Assembly: GCF_003688915.1 (NCBI RefSeq)
Contig: NZ_REFU01000001.1
Span: forward strand, 4,340,001-4,404,000
From: Rhodococcus sp. SBT000017
GTDB lineage: Bacteria > Actinomycetota > Actinomycetes > Mycobacteriales > Mycobacteriaceae
Direction of reading: 5' to 3'
Length of the DNA stretch: 64,000 bases
Below, piece by piece: positions 34,904 through 43,514 of this stretch. The stretch's first letter is position 1. Each line of letters starts with the position of its first letter. The notes beneath the pieces are model-generated. The model ran no database searches. It saw only the letters and a list, made by a program, of their open reading frames with translations, and was not told where the DNA came from. Both the position numbers and the translations under genes were made by a program.

Positions 34904-35317
34904 GTGACGTATGCAGGTGACATAACCCCGGAAGCTGCCTGGGAGTTGTTGCAGAGCAACCCCGAGGCCGTGCTCGTGGACGTTCGTACGCGCGCCGAGT
35001 GGCAGTACGTCGGAGTTCCCGACACCTCGGGCATCGAACGCCCGACGCACCTGATCGAGTGGGTCAGCTTCCCCGACGGTGCCCGGAACACCAACTTCGT
35101 CGACGACTTGAAAGCAGCAGGCGTCGACGGCGATCGGCCGGTGGTGTTCCTGTGCCGTTCCGGTCAGCGGTCCATCGGTGCCGCCGAGGCCGCGACGGCT
35201 GCGGGAATCGGCCCGTCCTACAACGTGCTCGACGGTTTCGAAGGTGCCACCGACGCCGACGGCCACCGCGGTGCCACGGGGTGGCGTGCGGTCGGGTTGC
35301 CCTGGAGGCAGTCGTGA
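34904..35317 (+). CDS. rhodanese-domain sulfurtransferase (Rv0390-like)
   Basis: A 137-residue single-domain rhodanese. It has AVLVDVRTRAEWQYVGVPD and the active-site loop FLCRSGQRSIGAAEAA, in which the Cys carries persulfide sulfur. Its stop overlaps the start of metZ (GTGA), so it is very likely cotranscribed and could supply or detoxify sulfide for the sulfhydrylase. The GTG at 34904 is chosen because GAAGG lies 10 bases before it; a TTG at 34886 is a weaker option. Confidence 0.9.
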   Translation: MTYAGDITPEAAWELLQSNPEAVLVDVRTRAEWQYVGVPDTSGIERPTHLIEWVSFPDGARNTNFVDDLKAAGVDGDRPVVFLCRSGQRSIGAAEAATAAGIGPSYNVLDGFEGATDADGHRGATGWRAVGLPWRQS

Positions 35318-36537
35318 GCGGAAATCCGAAAGGCGGCGGATTCGACAAGCCCTTGCCCGACGGCGTGGGTCAGGGAACGCTGGGAGTGCGCGGCGGCCTG
35401 ATGCGATCCGGTTTCGACGAGAATGCCGAAGCCCTCTATCTTTCTTCGGGTTTCGTCTACGAGAGTGCCGGCGCTGCCGAGCAGGCGTTCACCGGCGACA
35501 TCGATCATTTTGTGTATTCGCGTTACGGCAACCCGACGGTCAAGATGTTCGAGGAGCGGCTGCGCCTGATCGAGGGGGCCGAGGCGTGCTTCGGGACGTC
35601 CAGTGGCATGTCCGCAGTGTTCACCGCATTGGGTGCACTGCTGAAGGCCGGTGACCGATTGGTTGCTGCGCGTAGCCTTTTCGGCTCCTGCTTCGTGGTC
35701 TGCAACGAGATTCTGCCGCGCTGGGGTGTCGAGACCGTCTTCGTCGACGGCGAGGACCTCGAGCAGTGGGAGCAGGCATTGTCGGTACCGACGACGGCGG
35801 TGTTCTTCGAGACCCCGTCCAACCCGATGCAGTCGTTGGTCGACGTTCGACGCGTCTCCGAGCTGGCACATGCAGCCGGCGCAACGGTGGTGCTGGACAA
35901 CGTGTTCGCGACGCCGCTGCTGCAGCGCAGCCTGGAACTCGGTGCCGACGTGGTCGTGTACTCGGGCACCAAACACATCGACGGCCAGGGTCGGGTGCTC
36001 GGCGGTGCAATCCTCGGTTCCAAGGAATACATCGATGGTCCTGTGCAGACTCTGATGCGGCACACCGGTCCGGCGTTGAGTCCGTTCAACGCCTGGACGC
36101 TGCTCAAGGGGCTCGAGACGATGCCGGTGCGGGTGCGGCATTCGGTGAACTCCGCGCTGCAGATCGCCGAGTTCCTCGAAGGTCATCCGTCGGTGCGCTG
36201 GGTGAAATATCCCTTCCTACAGTCGCATCCGCAGTACGAGCTGGCCAAGTCGCAGATGTCGGGCGGGGGCACCGTGGTCACGTTCGAGCTCGACGCTCCC
36301 GAGGGTGAGGGCAAGAAGCGTGCCTTCGAGGTGCTCGACGCATTGCGCATCGTCGACATCTCCAACAACCTCGGGGACTCCAAGACACTGATCACCCACC
36401 CGGCAACCACCACGCACCGAGCGATGGGGCCGGAAGGCCGTGCGGCAGTGGGCATCACCGACGGCGTCGTGCGTATCTCGATCGGCCTCGAGGACACCGA
36501 GGATCTGATCGGAGACCTGGACCAGGCGCTGAAGTAG
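35314..36537 (+). CDS. metZ: O-succinylhomoserine sulfhydrylase
   Basis: This 407-residue PLP enzyme of the Cys/Met metabolism family makes homocysteine from O-succinylhomoserine and sulfide. Key features are YSRYGNPTVKMFEERL, FGTSSGMSAVFTAL, ETPSNPMQSLVDVRRVSELAH and the PLP-lysine motif VYSGTKHIDGQGRVLGG. Length and neighbour order match M. tuberculosis metZ (Rv0391) next to Rv0390. The start is GTG at 35314 inside the rhodanese stop. Confidence 0.95.
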   Translation: MSGNPKGGGFDKPLPDGVGQGTLGVRGGLMRSGFDENAEALYLSSGFVYESAGAAEQAFTGDIDHFVYSRYGNPTVKMFEERLRLIEGAEACFGTSSGMSAVFTALGALLKAGDRLVAARSLFGSCFVVCNEILPRWGVETVFVDGEDLEQWEQALSVPTTAVFFETPSNPMQSLVDVRRVSELAHAAGATVVLDNVFATPLLQRSLELGADVVVYSGTKHIDGQGRVLGGAILGSKEYIDGPVQTLMRHTGPALSPFNAWTLLKGLETMPVRVRHSVNSALQIAEFLEGHPSVRWVKYPFLQSHPQYELAKSQMSGGGTVVTFELDAPEGEGKKRAFEVLDALRIVDISNNLGDSKTLITHPATTTHRAMGPEGRAAVGITDGVVRISIGLEDTEDLIGDLDQALK

Positions 36538-36572
36538 TCGGCACAGCGTACGAATCGGCGCCCCGCGCGAAG

Positions 36573-36619
36573 ATCGACGCCCCGTTCGACGGGTGTGGAT
36601 CACTGCGCGGGGCGTCGAT
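36573..36619. terminator. hairpin between metZ and the isochorismate synthase gene
   Basis: ATCGACGCCCCG (36573-36584) and CGGGGCGTCGAT (36608-36619) form a perfect 12-bp stem. An upstream CGCCCCGCGC (36558-36568) can compete for the same 3' arm (GCGCGGGGCG), so two exclusive stems are possible between these convergent genes. Confidence 0.65.
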
Positions 36620-36642
36620 TGCGTGATGCCGACGAATCGACG

Positions 36643-37716
36643 TCACTGCTCGAAGACGCTGAGCACCGTTCTGAATTTCGCTGTGGTTTCGTCGAGTTCG
36701 GCGTCGGGATCCGAGTCCGCGACGATGCCGCCGCCGGCAGTGGCGGTACCCGAAAGCCCGTCCGCCGAGAGCTCGATGCAGCGAATGGTGACCATCCACT
36801 CGCCGTCGCCGCTGCCGTCGGTCCATCCGACGGCTCCGGCGTAGAAGCCGCGGGATCCTTCGACGTTCTCGATCGTGTTCATCGCCGCAGCTCGGGGCAC
36901 CCCGGCGACGGCGGCGGTGGGGTGCAGCGCCAGCGCGAGGTCGAGCGCGGAGGTCGAGGTATCGGCCAGGGTGCCGACGATGGGCGTCGACAGGTGCCAC
37001 AGCTGCGGCGTACTGCTCAACTGTGGCGACTCGGGCACCTCGAGTGTCTCGCAGAACGGCGTCAACGCAGCCTTGATCTCGTCGACCACGAAACGATGTT
37101 CGGCCTGATCCTTCGCACTGGCCGCCAAGGCTGCGGAGATGCGCGCTTCCTCGTCGGGGTCGGTCGAGCGTGCTGCTGTTCCAGCGAACGGATGGCAGGT
37201 GACGATGTTGCCGCGCTTGCGAACCAACAGTTCCGGGCTCGCGCCGACGATGTGCGCGCCTGCCCTGCCTGCGGGCGACAGGTCCGCCAGAAAGCCGTTG
37301 CCCATCGGATCGCGCGTGACCAGCGCACTCAACACCGACGCAGGTTCGATCGGCGAATCCGCGGTCACTTCGATGGCCCGTGCGAGCACGATCTTCTCGG
37401 CCACACCGGCTTTCACTTGCTCGACGACATCCCGCACTCGCTGCACGTGAACGTCCGGATCGGGAATCTGCCGCGCAACGGTGACAGTCGGTAGCGGTGG
37501 CAAGGTATCCGTTGTCATCCAGGGCCCGTCGAGGCGGTAGAACTCCTCCGGCTCGATCAGGGCGGTGGCGTCGGACATGTCGAAAGGGATTGCGCCGACG
37601 ACGTTTCGGCCCTCCCTCACCGCAGCCACCGCGTCGGCGATATCGGGAAACGCGTGCCGGACGCCCAGCCCGACGACGTGGTGATCCTGGCGGGAGAGAA
37701 CGAATTCGAGCTTCAT
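36643..37716 (-). CDS. isochorismate synthase
   Basis: The 357-residue product has the chorismate-binding fold. Motifs are VAEKIVLARAIEV, HIVGASPELLVRKRGNIVTCHPFAGTAARS, QLWHLSTPIVGTL, DLALALHPTAAVAGVPR, GFYAGAVGW, and a C-terminal GGGIVADSDPDAELDE. It converts chorismate to isochorismate for menaquinone, salicylate or catechol siderophores. It resembles EntC/DhbC-type enzymes; no siderophore genes adjoin, so menaquinone is equally plausible. Its ATG shares one base with the stop of the upstream HAD gene (TGATG). Confidence 0.9.
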   Translation of the reverse strand: MKLEFVLSRQDHHVVGLGVRHAFPDIADAVAAVREGRNVVGAIPFDMSDATALIEPEEFYRLDGPWMTTDTLPPLPTVTVARQIPDPDVHVQRVRDVVEQVKAGVAEKIVLARAIEVTADSPIEPASVLSALVTRDPMGNGFLADLSPAGRAGAHIVGASPELLVRKRGNIVTCHPFAGTAARSTDPDEEARISAALAASAKDQAEHRFVVDEIKAALTPFCETLEVPESPQLSSTPQLWHLSTPIVGTLADTSTSALDLALALHPTAAVAGVPRAAAMNTIENVEGSRGFYAGAVGWTDGSGDGEWMVTIRCIELSADGLSGTATAGGGIVADSDPDAELDETTAKFRTVLSVFEQ

Positions 37717-38513
37717 CAGAAGGGGTTCTGTGTGCGGCCCACCAGGTCTGCGACGGAATCGAGGACCTTGGTCGGCCGGTACGGATACTGCTCGACGGAC
37801 TGGACCGTCGAGATCCCGGTGAGAACCAGGATGGTCTGCAGTCCGGCTTCGAGGCCCGAGAGCACGTCGGTGTCCATCCGATCGCCGATCATGAGCGTGT
37901 TCTCGGAGTGCCCGCCGATCGCGCGCAGAGCCGAACGCATCATCAACGCGTTGGGCTTGCCCACGTAGTACGGCTCCTTGCCGGTGGCCTTGGTGATCAG
38001 CGCGGCCACCGAACCGGTCGCCGGCAGCGAACCTTCGCGGGATGGGCCGGTGGCGTCGGGGTTGGTTGCGATGAAGCGCGAGCCCTTCTCGACGAGACGA
38101 ATGGCGGTGGTGATGGCCTCGAACGAATACGTCCGAGTCTCGCCGAGCACCACGTAATCGGGGCTCGAGTCGGTGAGCGTGTAGCCGATGTCGTGCAATG
38201 CGGTGGTCAGACCCGACTCGCCGACGACATAAGCGCTGCCGCCCGGCCGCTGATTGCCGAGGAACGTCGCGGTGGCGAGAGCGGAGGTCCAGATCGACTT
38301 CTCCGGAATGTCCAGACCGGTGAACGCCAGACGGGCCCGCAGGTCACGAGGGGTGCGAATCGAATTGTTCGTCAGCACGATGAACGGAATCTCGTTGGCC
38401 TGCAGCTCGGCGAGGAACGTGTCGGCACCGGGAATCAGATGATCCTCGTGGACCAGAACGCCGTCCATGTCCATCAGGTACGTCCACTGCTGAGGCTTCT
38501 CGATTTCACTCAC
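37716..38513 (-). CDS. HAD-IIA family phosphatase (NagD-like)
   Basis: The 265-residue product belongs to the NagD/PGP-like HAD subfamily with a C2B cap. It shows YLMDMDGVLVHEDHLIPGA (nucleophile Asp in DMDGV), IVLTNNSIRTPRDL with the motif II Ser/Thr region, GKPNALMMRSAL (motif III Lys) and MIGDRMDTDVLSGLEAGLQTILVLTG (motif IV acidic pair). The substrate could be a nucleotide or sugar phosphate. The GTG at 38513 has TAAAAT at -12 to -7 on the minus strand, suggesting a leaderless transcript. It is coupled to the isochorismate synthase gene. Confidence 0.9.
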   Translation of the reverse strand: MSEIEKPQQWTYLMDMDGVLVHEDHLIPGADTFLAELQANEIPFIVLTNNSIRTPRDLRARLAFTGLDIPEKSIWTSALATATFLGNQRPGGSAYVVGESGLTTALHDIGYTLTDSSPDYVVLGETRTYSFEAITTAIRLVEKGSRFIATNPDATGPSREGSLPATGSVAALITKATGKEPYYVGKPNALMMRSALRAIGGHSENTLMIGDRMDTDVLSGLEAGLQTILVLTGISTVQSVEQYPYRPTKVLDSVADLVGRTQNPF

Positions 38514-38532
38514 CTACGTATTTTAGCTACTT

Positions 38533-38555
38533 GCTCATTCCGCAGGCTGCACTCG
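38533..38555 (-). repeat. degenerate copy of the dispersed repeat
   Basis: GCTCATTCCGCAGGCTGCAC followed by TCGC matches the reverse complement of the family with about four differences. It lies in the 83-bp gap between the HAD and WhiB genes. Confidence 0.5.
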
Positions 38556-38596
38556 CGCTTTCCCGTCCTCTCACCCCCGCAGGCACCCGCGCGCGG

Positions 38597-38917
38597 TCAA
38601 CTCGCCTGTCGCTCGGCGGCACGTCGGGAGTTGGTTCTGAGTAGCTGCCGCTCCCGAGCCGTCGTTCCGCCCCAGACACCGAACGGCTCATTCGCTGCCA
38701 GGGCGAATCGTCGGCACGCCTCGATGGCCGTGCACCCGGCGCACACCAGCTTCGCTCGGTCCTCACGTTCCCGGCGAGCGGAGCGCGCTTCGCCGTGCGG
38801 AGAGAAGAAGATCTCCGAGTCCTGCCCGCGGCACAGTGCGTCGACCTGCCAGTCCCAGGATTCGACGGCAGGGGAGATTCTGCGCTCGATCATGGCAACC
38901 GTGCTGTTCCTCGACAT
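38597..38917 (-). CDS. WhiB-family iron-sulfur regulator (WhiB3-like)
   Basis: A 106-residue WhiB protein that binds a [4Fe-4S] cluster through four Cys: DALCRG, the KLVCAGC pair and EACRRF. The family turn FGVWGG and a basic C-terminus for DNA contact follow. The pattern WDWQVDALCRGQDSEIFF with a GEARSARREREDRAKLVC segment is closest to WhiB3-type proteins; assignment to a numbered member is tentative. The ATG at 38917 is chosen; an ATG at 38893 would also keep the fold. WhiB proteins act with sigma factors in redox or stress responses. Confidence 0.88.
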   Translation of the reverse strand: MSRNSTVAMIERRISPAVESWDWQVDALCRGQDSEIFFSPHGEARSARREREDRAKLVCAGCTAIEACRRFALAANEPFGVWGGTTARERQLLRTNSRRAAERQAS

Positions 38918-39094
38918 CGTTCGATCGTCACCGGATTCCCGACTGCGCACAACGATTCGAATCAGTGTGATTCGAGGATGGATGGGATATCGCTGCGGTC
39001 GCAACCGCCTGGGTTCGTTCCTCGTGTCAACGACGACGCCGGCAGAGATGCACGTGCTGCAGGCAGGGCTGTGCTGTGAGACTGGTTCGGACCG

Positions 39095-40765
39095 TCAGGC
39101 GGGTTGTCGTGGTTCCTCGTCGCCGGACGCGTCGTGGTTGTCGGGTGGGTAGAGGACTTCTTCGGGGTGGTGGGCGTGGTTGATCAGTCCGCGGCGTTTG
39201 GGGTCCATCCCGGTTGGTGGGTGCCAGAGGGTGCGGCCCGGGTAGCGATGTCCTGCTGTGGTTTTGGTGGTTGCCCATTTTCCTGGTCCGGTGCCGACGA
39301 GTGCGTGGTGCATGTCGCAGCCGAAGGTGAGGGAGTCGATGTCGGTGTTGCCGCCGTCGATCCAGTCGGTGACGTGGTGGGCTTGGCACCAGGTTGCGGG
39401 GCGGGTGCAGGAGGGGAAGCTGCAGCCTCGGTCGCGGGCGATGAGCACGATGCGTTGATCGGCGGAGGCGATGCGTTTGGATCGGCCGAGGTAGAGGGCT
39501 CTGCCGTGGTCGTCGAAAATGGTCAGGTAGTGGTGGGCGTGGGAGGCCATGCGGATGGCGTCGCGGATGGAGATGCGTGATCCGGTGGCGGTTTTGGCGT
39601 ATCCGCGGCCGGCTTCGAGATCGCGCAGGGTCATGGTGACGATGGCGGTGACGGGTAGGCCTCGGTGGGTGCCGAGTGTGCCGGAGGCGAGGGTGTGCCG
39701 GAGTGCCAGTTTCAGGGCGTCGTGTTGGCGTTCGCGTGGGGTGCGGATGTCACGAGCTGCGGCAGCGTCGTGCGCCGCTGCCTTTTTCTTCGCTTCGGCA
39801 GTGTCGTCGGAGTCTGTGCCGCAACCGCATTCGATGCCACCTGCGCAGTTGCCGTCTCCGTCGCAGCCCGACCCACCCCACAGACCTTCATCACTCGCCC
39901 CTGCATCCCGGCCTGTCGGGTCGGGTTGCGGCGTAGTGGTGCCGTCGGTCTCGTCGTCGTCGACGATCGGTTTTCCGTCGGCGGGGTTGTACATGCCCGG
40001 TTTCGCGGCTTTGGAGAACAAGGCTTCGAGGTAGGCCCGTAGTTCGGGGTCGACGCAGAATTCGCCTTCCGACATGCCGTCTGCACCTTGTTCGCCGAGG
40101 TAGAAGAACGCATCCCGTCGCTTGGGCGGCTTCGGCGGTTTCCCGTCTTCGTCGTAGTCGCCGTCGGGGTTGAGGATCGAGTCCAGATTCGCCACCAACG
40201 GCGCGAAGTCGTCAGGCCGCCTGGTCGATGCGAAGCCCACCAACTGCTGTTCGGCGAGCTCGCGGGTCTGCGGATCGACGTCCCGGGGCAGGTGCCGAAA
40301 GAATTCGCGGATCATCTGGACATGCTTGGCGTCGAGCAACCCCGCCCGAAGCGCAGCAGCGGTGTGCGGCAGCAGCGGCGGCAGTACTTCACCGGAGAAG
40401 GAGGTGCGATCCCCCAAATCCGCAGCCAGACGCACTCGTGCGCCTGCTGTTCGTGGGGTGATCCGCAGCATCCATGCCACCGACGACGGCACCGAGCCCG
40501 GGTAGATGTCGAGGCCGTGTTGGGTGATCAGTTCGTTGAGCCAGGTGTACGAGTGCGCGGTGACGGACCTGGTGAGCATCTCCATGCGTTGGATCACCGC
40601 ACGCCGGTCGGCATTGGTCCACGCAACCGACGCCTGCCCGGCCAACTCAGCGACCGCGGACTCGACCCGATTGATCAGCATCGACAGCTCGGGATCGGAC
40701 ACCTCAGGGGCGGGCGGCACCGTCTCGATGCCGTCCACCCCTGATCCGCCGTCCCCCGAAAGCAT
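39095..40765 (-). CDS. DUF222/HNH endonuclease-domain protein (13E12-type)
   Basis: The 556-residue product has an N-terminal helical DUF222 region and a C-terminal HNH nuclease motif (SFPSCTRPATWCQAHHVTDWIDGG, then LTFGCDMHHALV). An acidic Gly/Asp-rich low-complexity section lies around residues 255-330. Such genes belong to the 13E12 repeat family, are multicopy in mycobacteria and rhodococci, and have unknown biology; a link with mobile DNA is suspected. TAGATT on the minus strand (40772-40777) is at -12 to -7 of the ATG. Confidence 0.88.
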   Translation of the reverse strand: MLSGDGGSGVDGIETVPPAPEVSDPELSMLINRVESAVAELAGQASVAWTNADRRAVIQRMEMLTRSVTAHSYTWLNELITQHGLDIYPGSVPSSVAWMLRITPRTAGARVRLAADLGDRTSFSGEVLPPLLPHTAAALRAGLLDAKHVQMIREFFRHLPRDVDPQTRELAEQQLVGFASTRRPDDFAPLVANLDSILNPDGDYDEDGKPPKPPKRRDAFFYLGEQGADGMSEGEFCVDPELRAYLEALFSKAAKPGMYNPADGKPIVDDDETDGTTTPQPDPTGRDAGASDEGLWGGSGCDGDGNCAGGIECGCGTDSDDTAEAKKKAAAHDAAAARDIRTPRERQHDALKLALRHTLASGTLGTHRGLPVTAIVTMTLRDLEAGRGYAKTATGSRISIRDAIRMASHAHHYLTIFDDHGRALYLGRSKRIASADQRIVLIARDRGCSFPSCTRPATWCQAHHVTDWIDGGNTDIDSLTFGCDMHHALVGTGPGKWATTKTTAGHRYPGRTLWHPPTGMDPKRRGLINHAHHPEEVLYPPDNHDASGDEEPRQPA

Positions 40766-41090
40766 GAACAGAATCTACCGCGACCCACCGACACACTTTC
40801 GAACAGACGTTCCCGGACCGCTCGAGTTGTACGCCTTAGTGACGCTCACAATTCTCTGTGCCCTGTTATGTGATGGATAACTCGGACTACAAATTGTGAC
40901 GTTGTCGGTTTGGTGTAACGCCGAGTCGCGCTGTCGCTGGTCACGGCGTTCAATAACGGGCAAGGCAGACGTAACGACCACAGCAGAGTTGCTTGTTCGG
41001 CGACAGACGCGACTGCATTGCAGCACCTCCGGAGCTCGATTCCGAGCCGGTGTCCGTTGGCTGAGTGTTGACCCAGTGGGGATGATCGAC
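40766..41090. other. divergent intergenic region
   Basis: These 325 bases lie between divergent genes and are less GC-rich than their surroundings. They contain a short inverted repeat AACGCCG/CGGCGTT (40917-40923 and 40944-40950) and small AT-rich patches. No RNA gene or ORF with convincing coding character was found. Confidence 0.5.
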
Positions 41091-41645
41091 ATGAACGACG
41101 CTTTTCGCTTCGCCGCTTCGTGCAGTTCACCGAGGGAGCTGATCTCCCGACTTCAATTCGGCATGACGGAGTTGTGGCCTGACGACGCAACAGTTCCCGT
41201 CCGCTGGCACTACATGGCAGACCTGATCGATTCGGAGCGAGGCTTGCTCGTCGAACTGAACGGTGCAGTGTCGAGGCCGGTTGTGGATGCGCTCGCCGCT
41301 GCAGCGGAACTGTGCAGGCAGTCGGCTTCCGAGCCTGTGCCCCAGTCGGATTGGAGATTGCTCCGTCGCGCCATGGAGTGGCTGGAGACCAGTAGTTCGG
41401 AAGTGGATCGCGCTGTGCTCGCGGTGGGAGACGAACTGGCACTGGTCGGTCTCGAAGGTGAAGAACCGGACTTCTCGGTCGTGTCATGGCTTTGCCTGGA
41501 AACACTCGCGCAGTTCGAGGCCGATCGGGAAACAATCGACTACTGGGTCGACCGCGCGAACCTGCCGGAGCCGAGTGCTGTTCACCAACGCGCAGGTTCG
41601 GTCCTCGACCAAGACGAACTGATCCCGCTCTCAGTGGCTGTCTGA
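41091..41645 (+). CDS. protein of unknown function
   Basis: The 184-residue product is soluble and acidic. It begins MNDAFRFAASCSSPRELISRL, has a PVRWHYMADLIDSERGLLVELNGAV segment and ends in LDQDELIPLSVAV. No domain is recognised. It is not similar to its neighbours, and its surroundings are slightly less GC-rich, so a transferred gene is possible. The ATG at 41091 is preferred because GTGGGG (41076-41081) stands about 9 bases before it; an ATG at 41082 would add three residues. Confidence 0.55.
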   Translation: MNDAFRFAASCSSPRELISRLQFGMTELWPDDATVPVRWHYMADLIDSERGLLVELNGAVSRPVVDALAAAAELCRQSASEPVPQSDWRLLRRAMEWLETSSSEVDRAVLAVGDELALVGLEGEEPDFSVVSWLCLETLAQFEADRETIDYWVDRANLPEPSAVHQRAGSVLDQDELIPLSVAV

Positions 41646-41707
41646 GGCGGCGGCGACGCCGGAGTCGGACCGGAACATTTTGCACCGTGTCAGTCGTTGT
41701 ACGTTCC

Positions 41708-42643
41708 ATGACAAAAGCAGCGGTTGCAGCGTCCTACGGTGGTCCGGAAGTCATCGAGATCGTCGAACGAGAGCTACCCGAACCCGCCAAGGGTGAGGTG
41801 GTGGTTGAGGTGAAGGCGATCGGCGTCAATCCCTTCGACTTCAAGAGCTACAGCGGTGCGTTCGGCACCGACGAATCCAAGCTCCCGATCCCCCTGGGTA
41901 GTGAGGCGTCGGGAATCGTGGTGGCAGTCGGCGGCACCGTCGAGGGCCCGGTCGGTCCGATCGCCGTCGGCGACGAGGTGATCGTCTCCGGCGTGAACGG
42001 AACGTACACCGAGAAGATTCTCGCGCCCGCGCGCTTCGTGTTCCCGAAGCCGGCGAATCTGGATTGGGACGTCGCTGCCGGGGTGCTGGCCGTCGCCGGA
42101 ACGGCCTACGACGCACTGGAATCCGTCGGGGTGAAGAGCGGCGACACGGTACTCGTGCACGGCGCTGCGGGCGGTGTCGGATCTGTGGTGGCTCAGCTCG
42201 CGAAGGAGCGTGGTGCCACCGTCATCGGAACTGCCCGCGCTCGGAATCACGAAGCGCTGCGTGCCTTCGGAGCCGAGCCGGTCGAATACGGCGACGGCTT
42301 GCTCGGCCGCGTGCGGGCGGTTGCATCGAATGGCATCGACGCAGCCATCGATGCCGTCGGCACGGACGAAGCCGTCGACGTGTCCCTCGAATTGCTCACC
42401 GACCGCAGCAAATTGGTGACGATCGCAGCGCATGGCCGGGCGCAAGCGGACGGTTTCCTCACCGTCGGTGGGCCGGCGAGTATGGAGCGTAGACGCCTCG
42501 CGTCGCCGACACTGTTGGAGCAGGCGGGTGCGGGAGTGTTCGAGGTGACTGTCGCCAAGACCTTCCCACTCGACGACGTCGCGAGGGCGCACACCGAACT
42601 GCAGACGGCTCACCCTCGCGGAAAGTTCGTCCTGATTCCCTGA
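41708..42643 (+). CDS. zinc-independent quinone oxidoreductase (MDR superfamily)
   Basis: The 311-residue product is an NADPH-dependent reductase of the QOR type: KAAVAASYGGPEVIEIVE at the start, VKAIGVNPFDFKSYSG, and the cofactor motif VLVHGAAGGVGSVVAQLAKERGA. The zinc-binding Cys residues of alcohol dehydrogenases are absent, as expected. It would reduce quinones or alpha,beta-unsaturated carbonyls. The start is ATG 41708; the ribosome site is weak. Confidence 0.9.
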   Translation: MTKAAVAASYGGPEVIEIVERELPEPAKGEVVVEVKAIGVNPFDFKSYSGAFGTDESKLPIPLGSEASGIVVAVGGTVEGPVGPIAVGDEVIVSGVNGTYTEKILAPARFVFPKPANLDWDVAAGVLAVAGTAYDALESVGVKSGDTVLVHGAAGGVGSVVAQLAKERGATVIGTARARNHEALRAFGAEPVEYGDGLLGRVRAVASNGIDAAIDAVGTDEAVDVSLELLTDRSKLVTIAAHGRAQADGFLTVGGPASMERRRLASPTLLEQAGAGVFEVTVAKTFPLDDVARAHTELQTAHPRGKFVLIP

Positions 42644-42986
42644 CCTGTTCGGGCAACTTCACACCCATTTTCCTGACCGATCACTCCAACTCGGGTCAGA
42701 TCAGGGGTGATCGGTCTGCACGAGGGGTGTGAGGTCTCGGGCGTCCTGTACGAATAGCAGCGATCCTCGGTCGACTTCGGTGTCCGCGGCCGATGATGCA
42801 TCCGCAGTGCTGGCACGAGCGTTGTGGCCGTATCGCATTCCCACCGAGGGACGCGGGCCCGAGAAGAGCCCGTTGGACGACGTCTCGGCCGGGCGGAGCT
42901 AGTTTTTGTCGCTGCGGAGATTTTCAGTTAACGATCGGGTCTCGACACGACCGGGGCACTGCTGTGAAGGCTCTACGATTGTCGGC
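42644..42986. other. intergenic region with a large nested stem-loop
   Basis: Within these 343 bases, 42659-42732 can fold into nested inverted repeats: outer TCACACCC/GGGTGTGA (42659-42666, 42725-42732) and inner GACCGATCACTCC/GGGGTGATCGGTC (42675-42687, 42704-42716, one G-T pair). This could terminate the oxidoreductase transcript. The rest shows only a -10-like TACGAT (42974-42979) before the next gene. Confidence 0.5.
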
Positions 42987-43511
42987 ATGACTGCCGATCC
43001 GACCACGCCCGCACCGTCGACCAGTTCGGCCAATTGGAAGCGACGCGCCATTCTCGTCGGCGCGGGCATCGTGCTTCTGCTGATCGCATACTTCATCCTC
43101 GCTGCATTCCTGCCGCGCTGGTGGAGTCTGCGGGTCGAGGAACTGGCCGATCGCACGTTCACCAAGGGCATTCTGTGGGGACTGCTGTTCGGCATCGTCT
43201 GCACCTTCGCGCCGCTGGTGTTCTTCTGGAGCGCATGGTCGGTCCGCAAGGGCAGGGCAGGAAAGCAATTGGCTATCGGATCGGTCATCCTGGCCGTCGT
43301 CACAGCCATCCCGAACCTGTTGACGCTCACCATCGTTCTCGGAACCAGCAACGCCGCTCATGCCGGCGAACGCACCCTCGACACCAGCGCACCGGGCTTC
43401 CGCGGCGCGACGGCATTGGGCGCGATCATCGCCGTGGTCCTCGTGGCTCTGCTGGTCTTCGTGGTCGTGCGCCGAAACCGTCGTCGCAGGTCCGTCGCAC
43501 TGTCGCAGTAA
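42987..43511 (+). CDS. four-helix membrane protein
   Basis: The 174-residue protein has about four membrane helices (around residues 20-42, 65-87, 97-117 and 140-160) and ends in a basic RRNRRRRSVALSQ tail on the cytoplasmic side. A DTSAPGFRGATALGAII stretch precedes the last helix. The family is not recognised; many mycobacterial and rhodococcal permease-like orphans look similar. TACGAT at -13 to -8 suggests a leaderless transcript. Confidence 0.78.
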   Translation: MTADPTTPAPSTSSANWKRRAILVGAGIVLLLIAYFILAAFLPRWWSLRVEELADRTFTKGILWGLLFGIVCTFAPLVFFWSAWSVRKGRAGKQLAIGSVILAVVTAIPNLLTLTIVLGTSNAAHAGERTLDTSAPGFRGATALGAIIAVVLVALLVFVVVRRNRRRRSVALSQ

Positions 43512-43514
43512 CGG

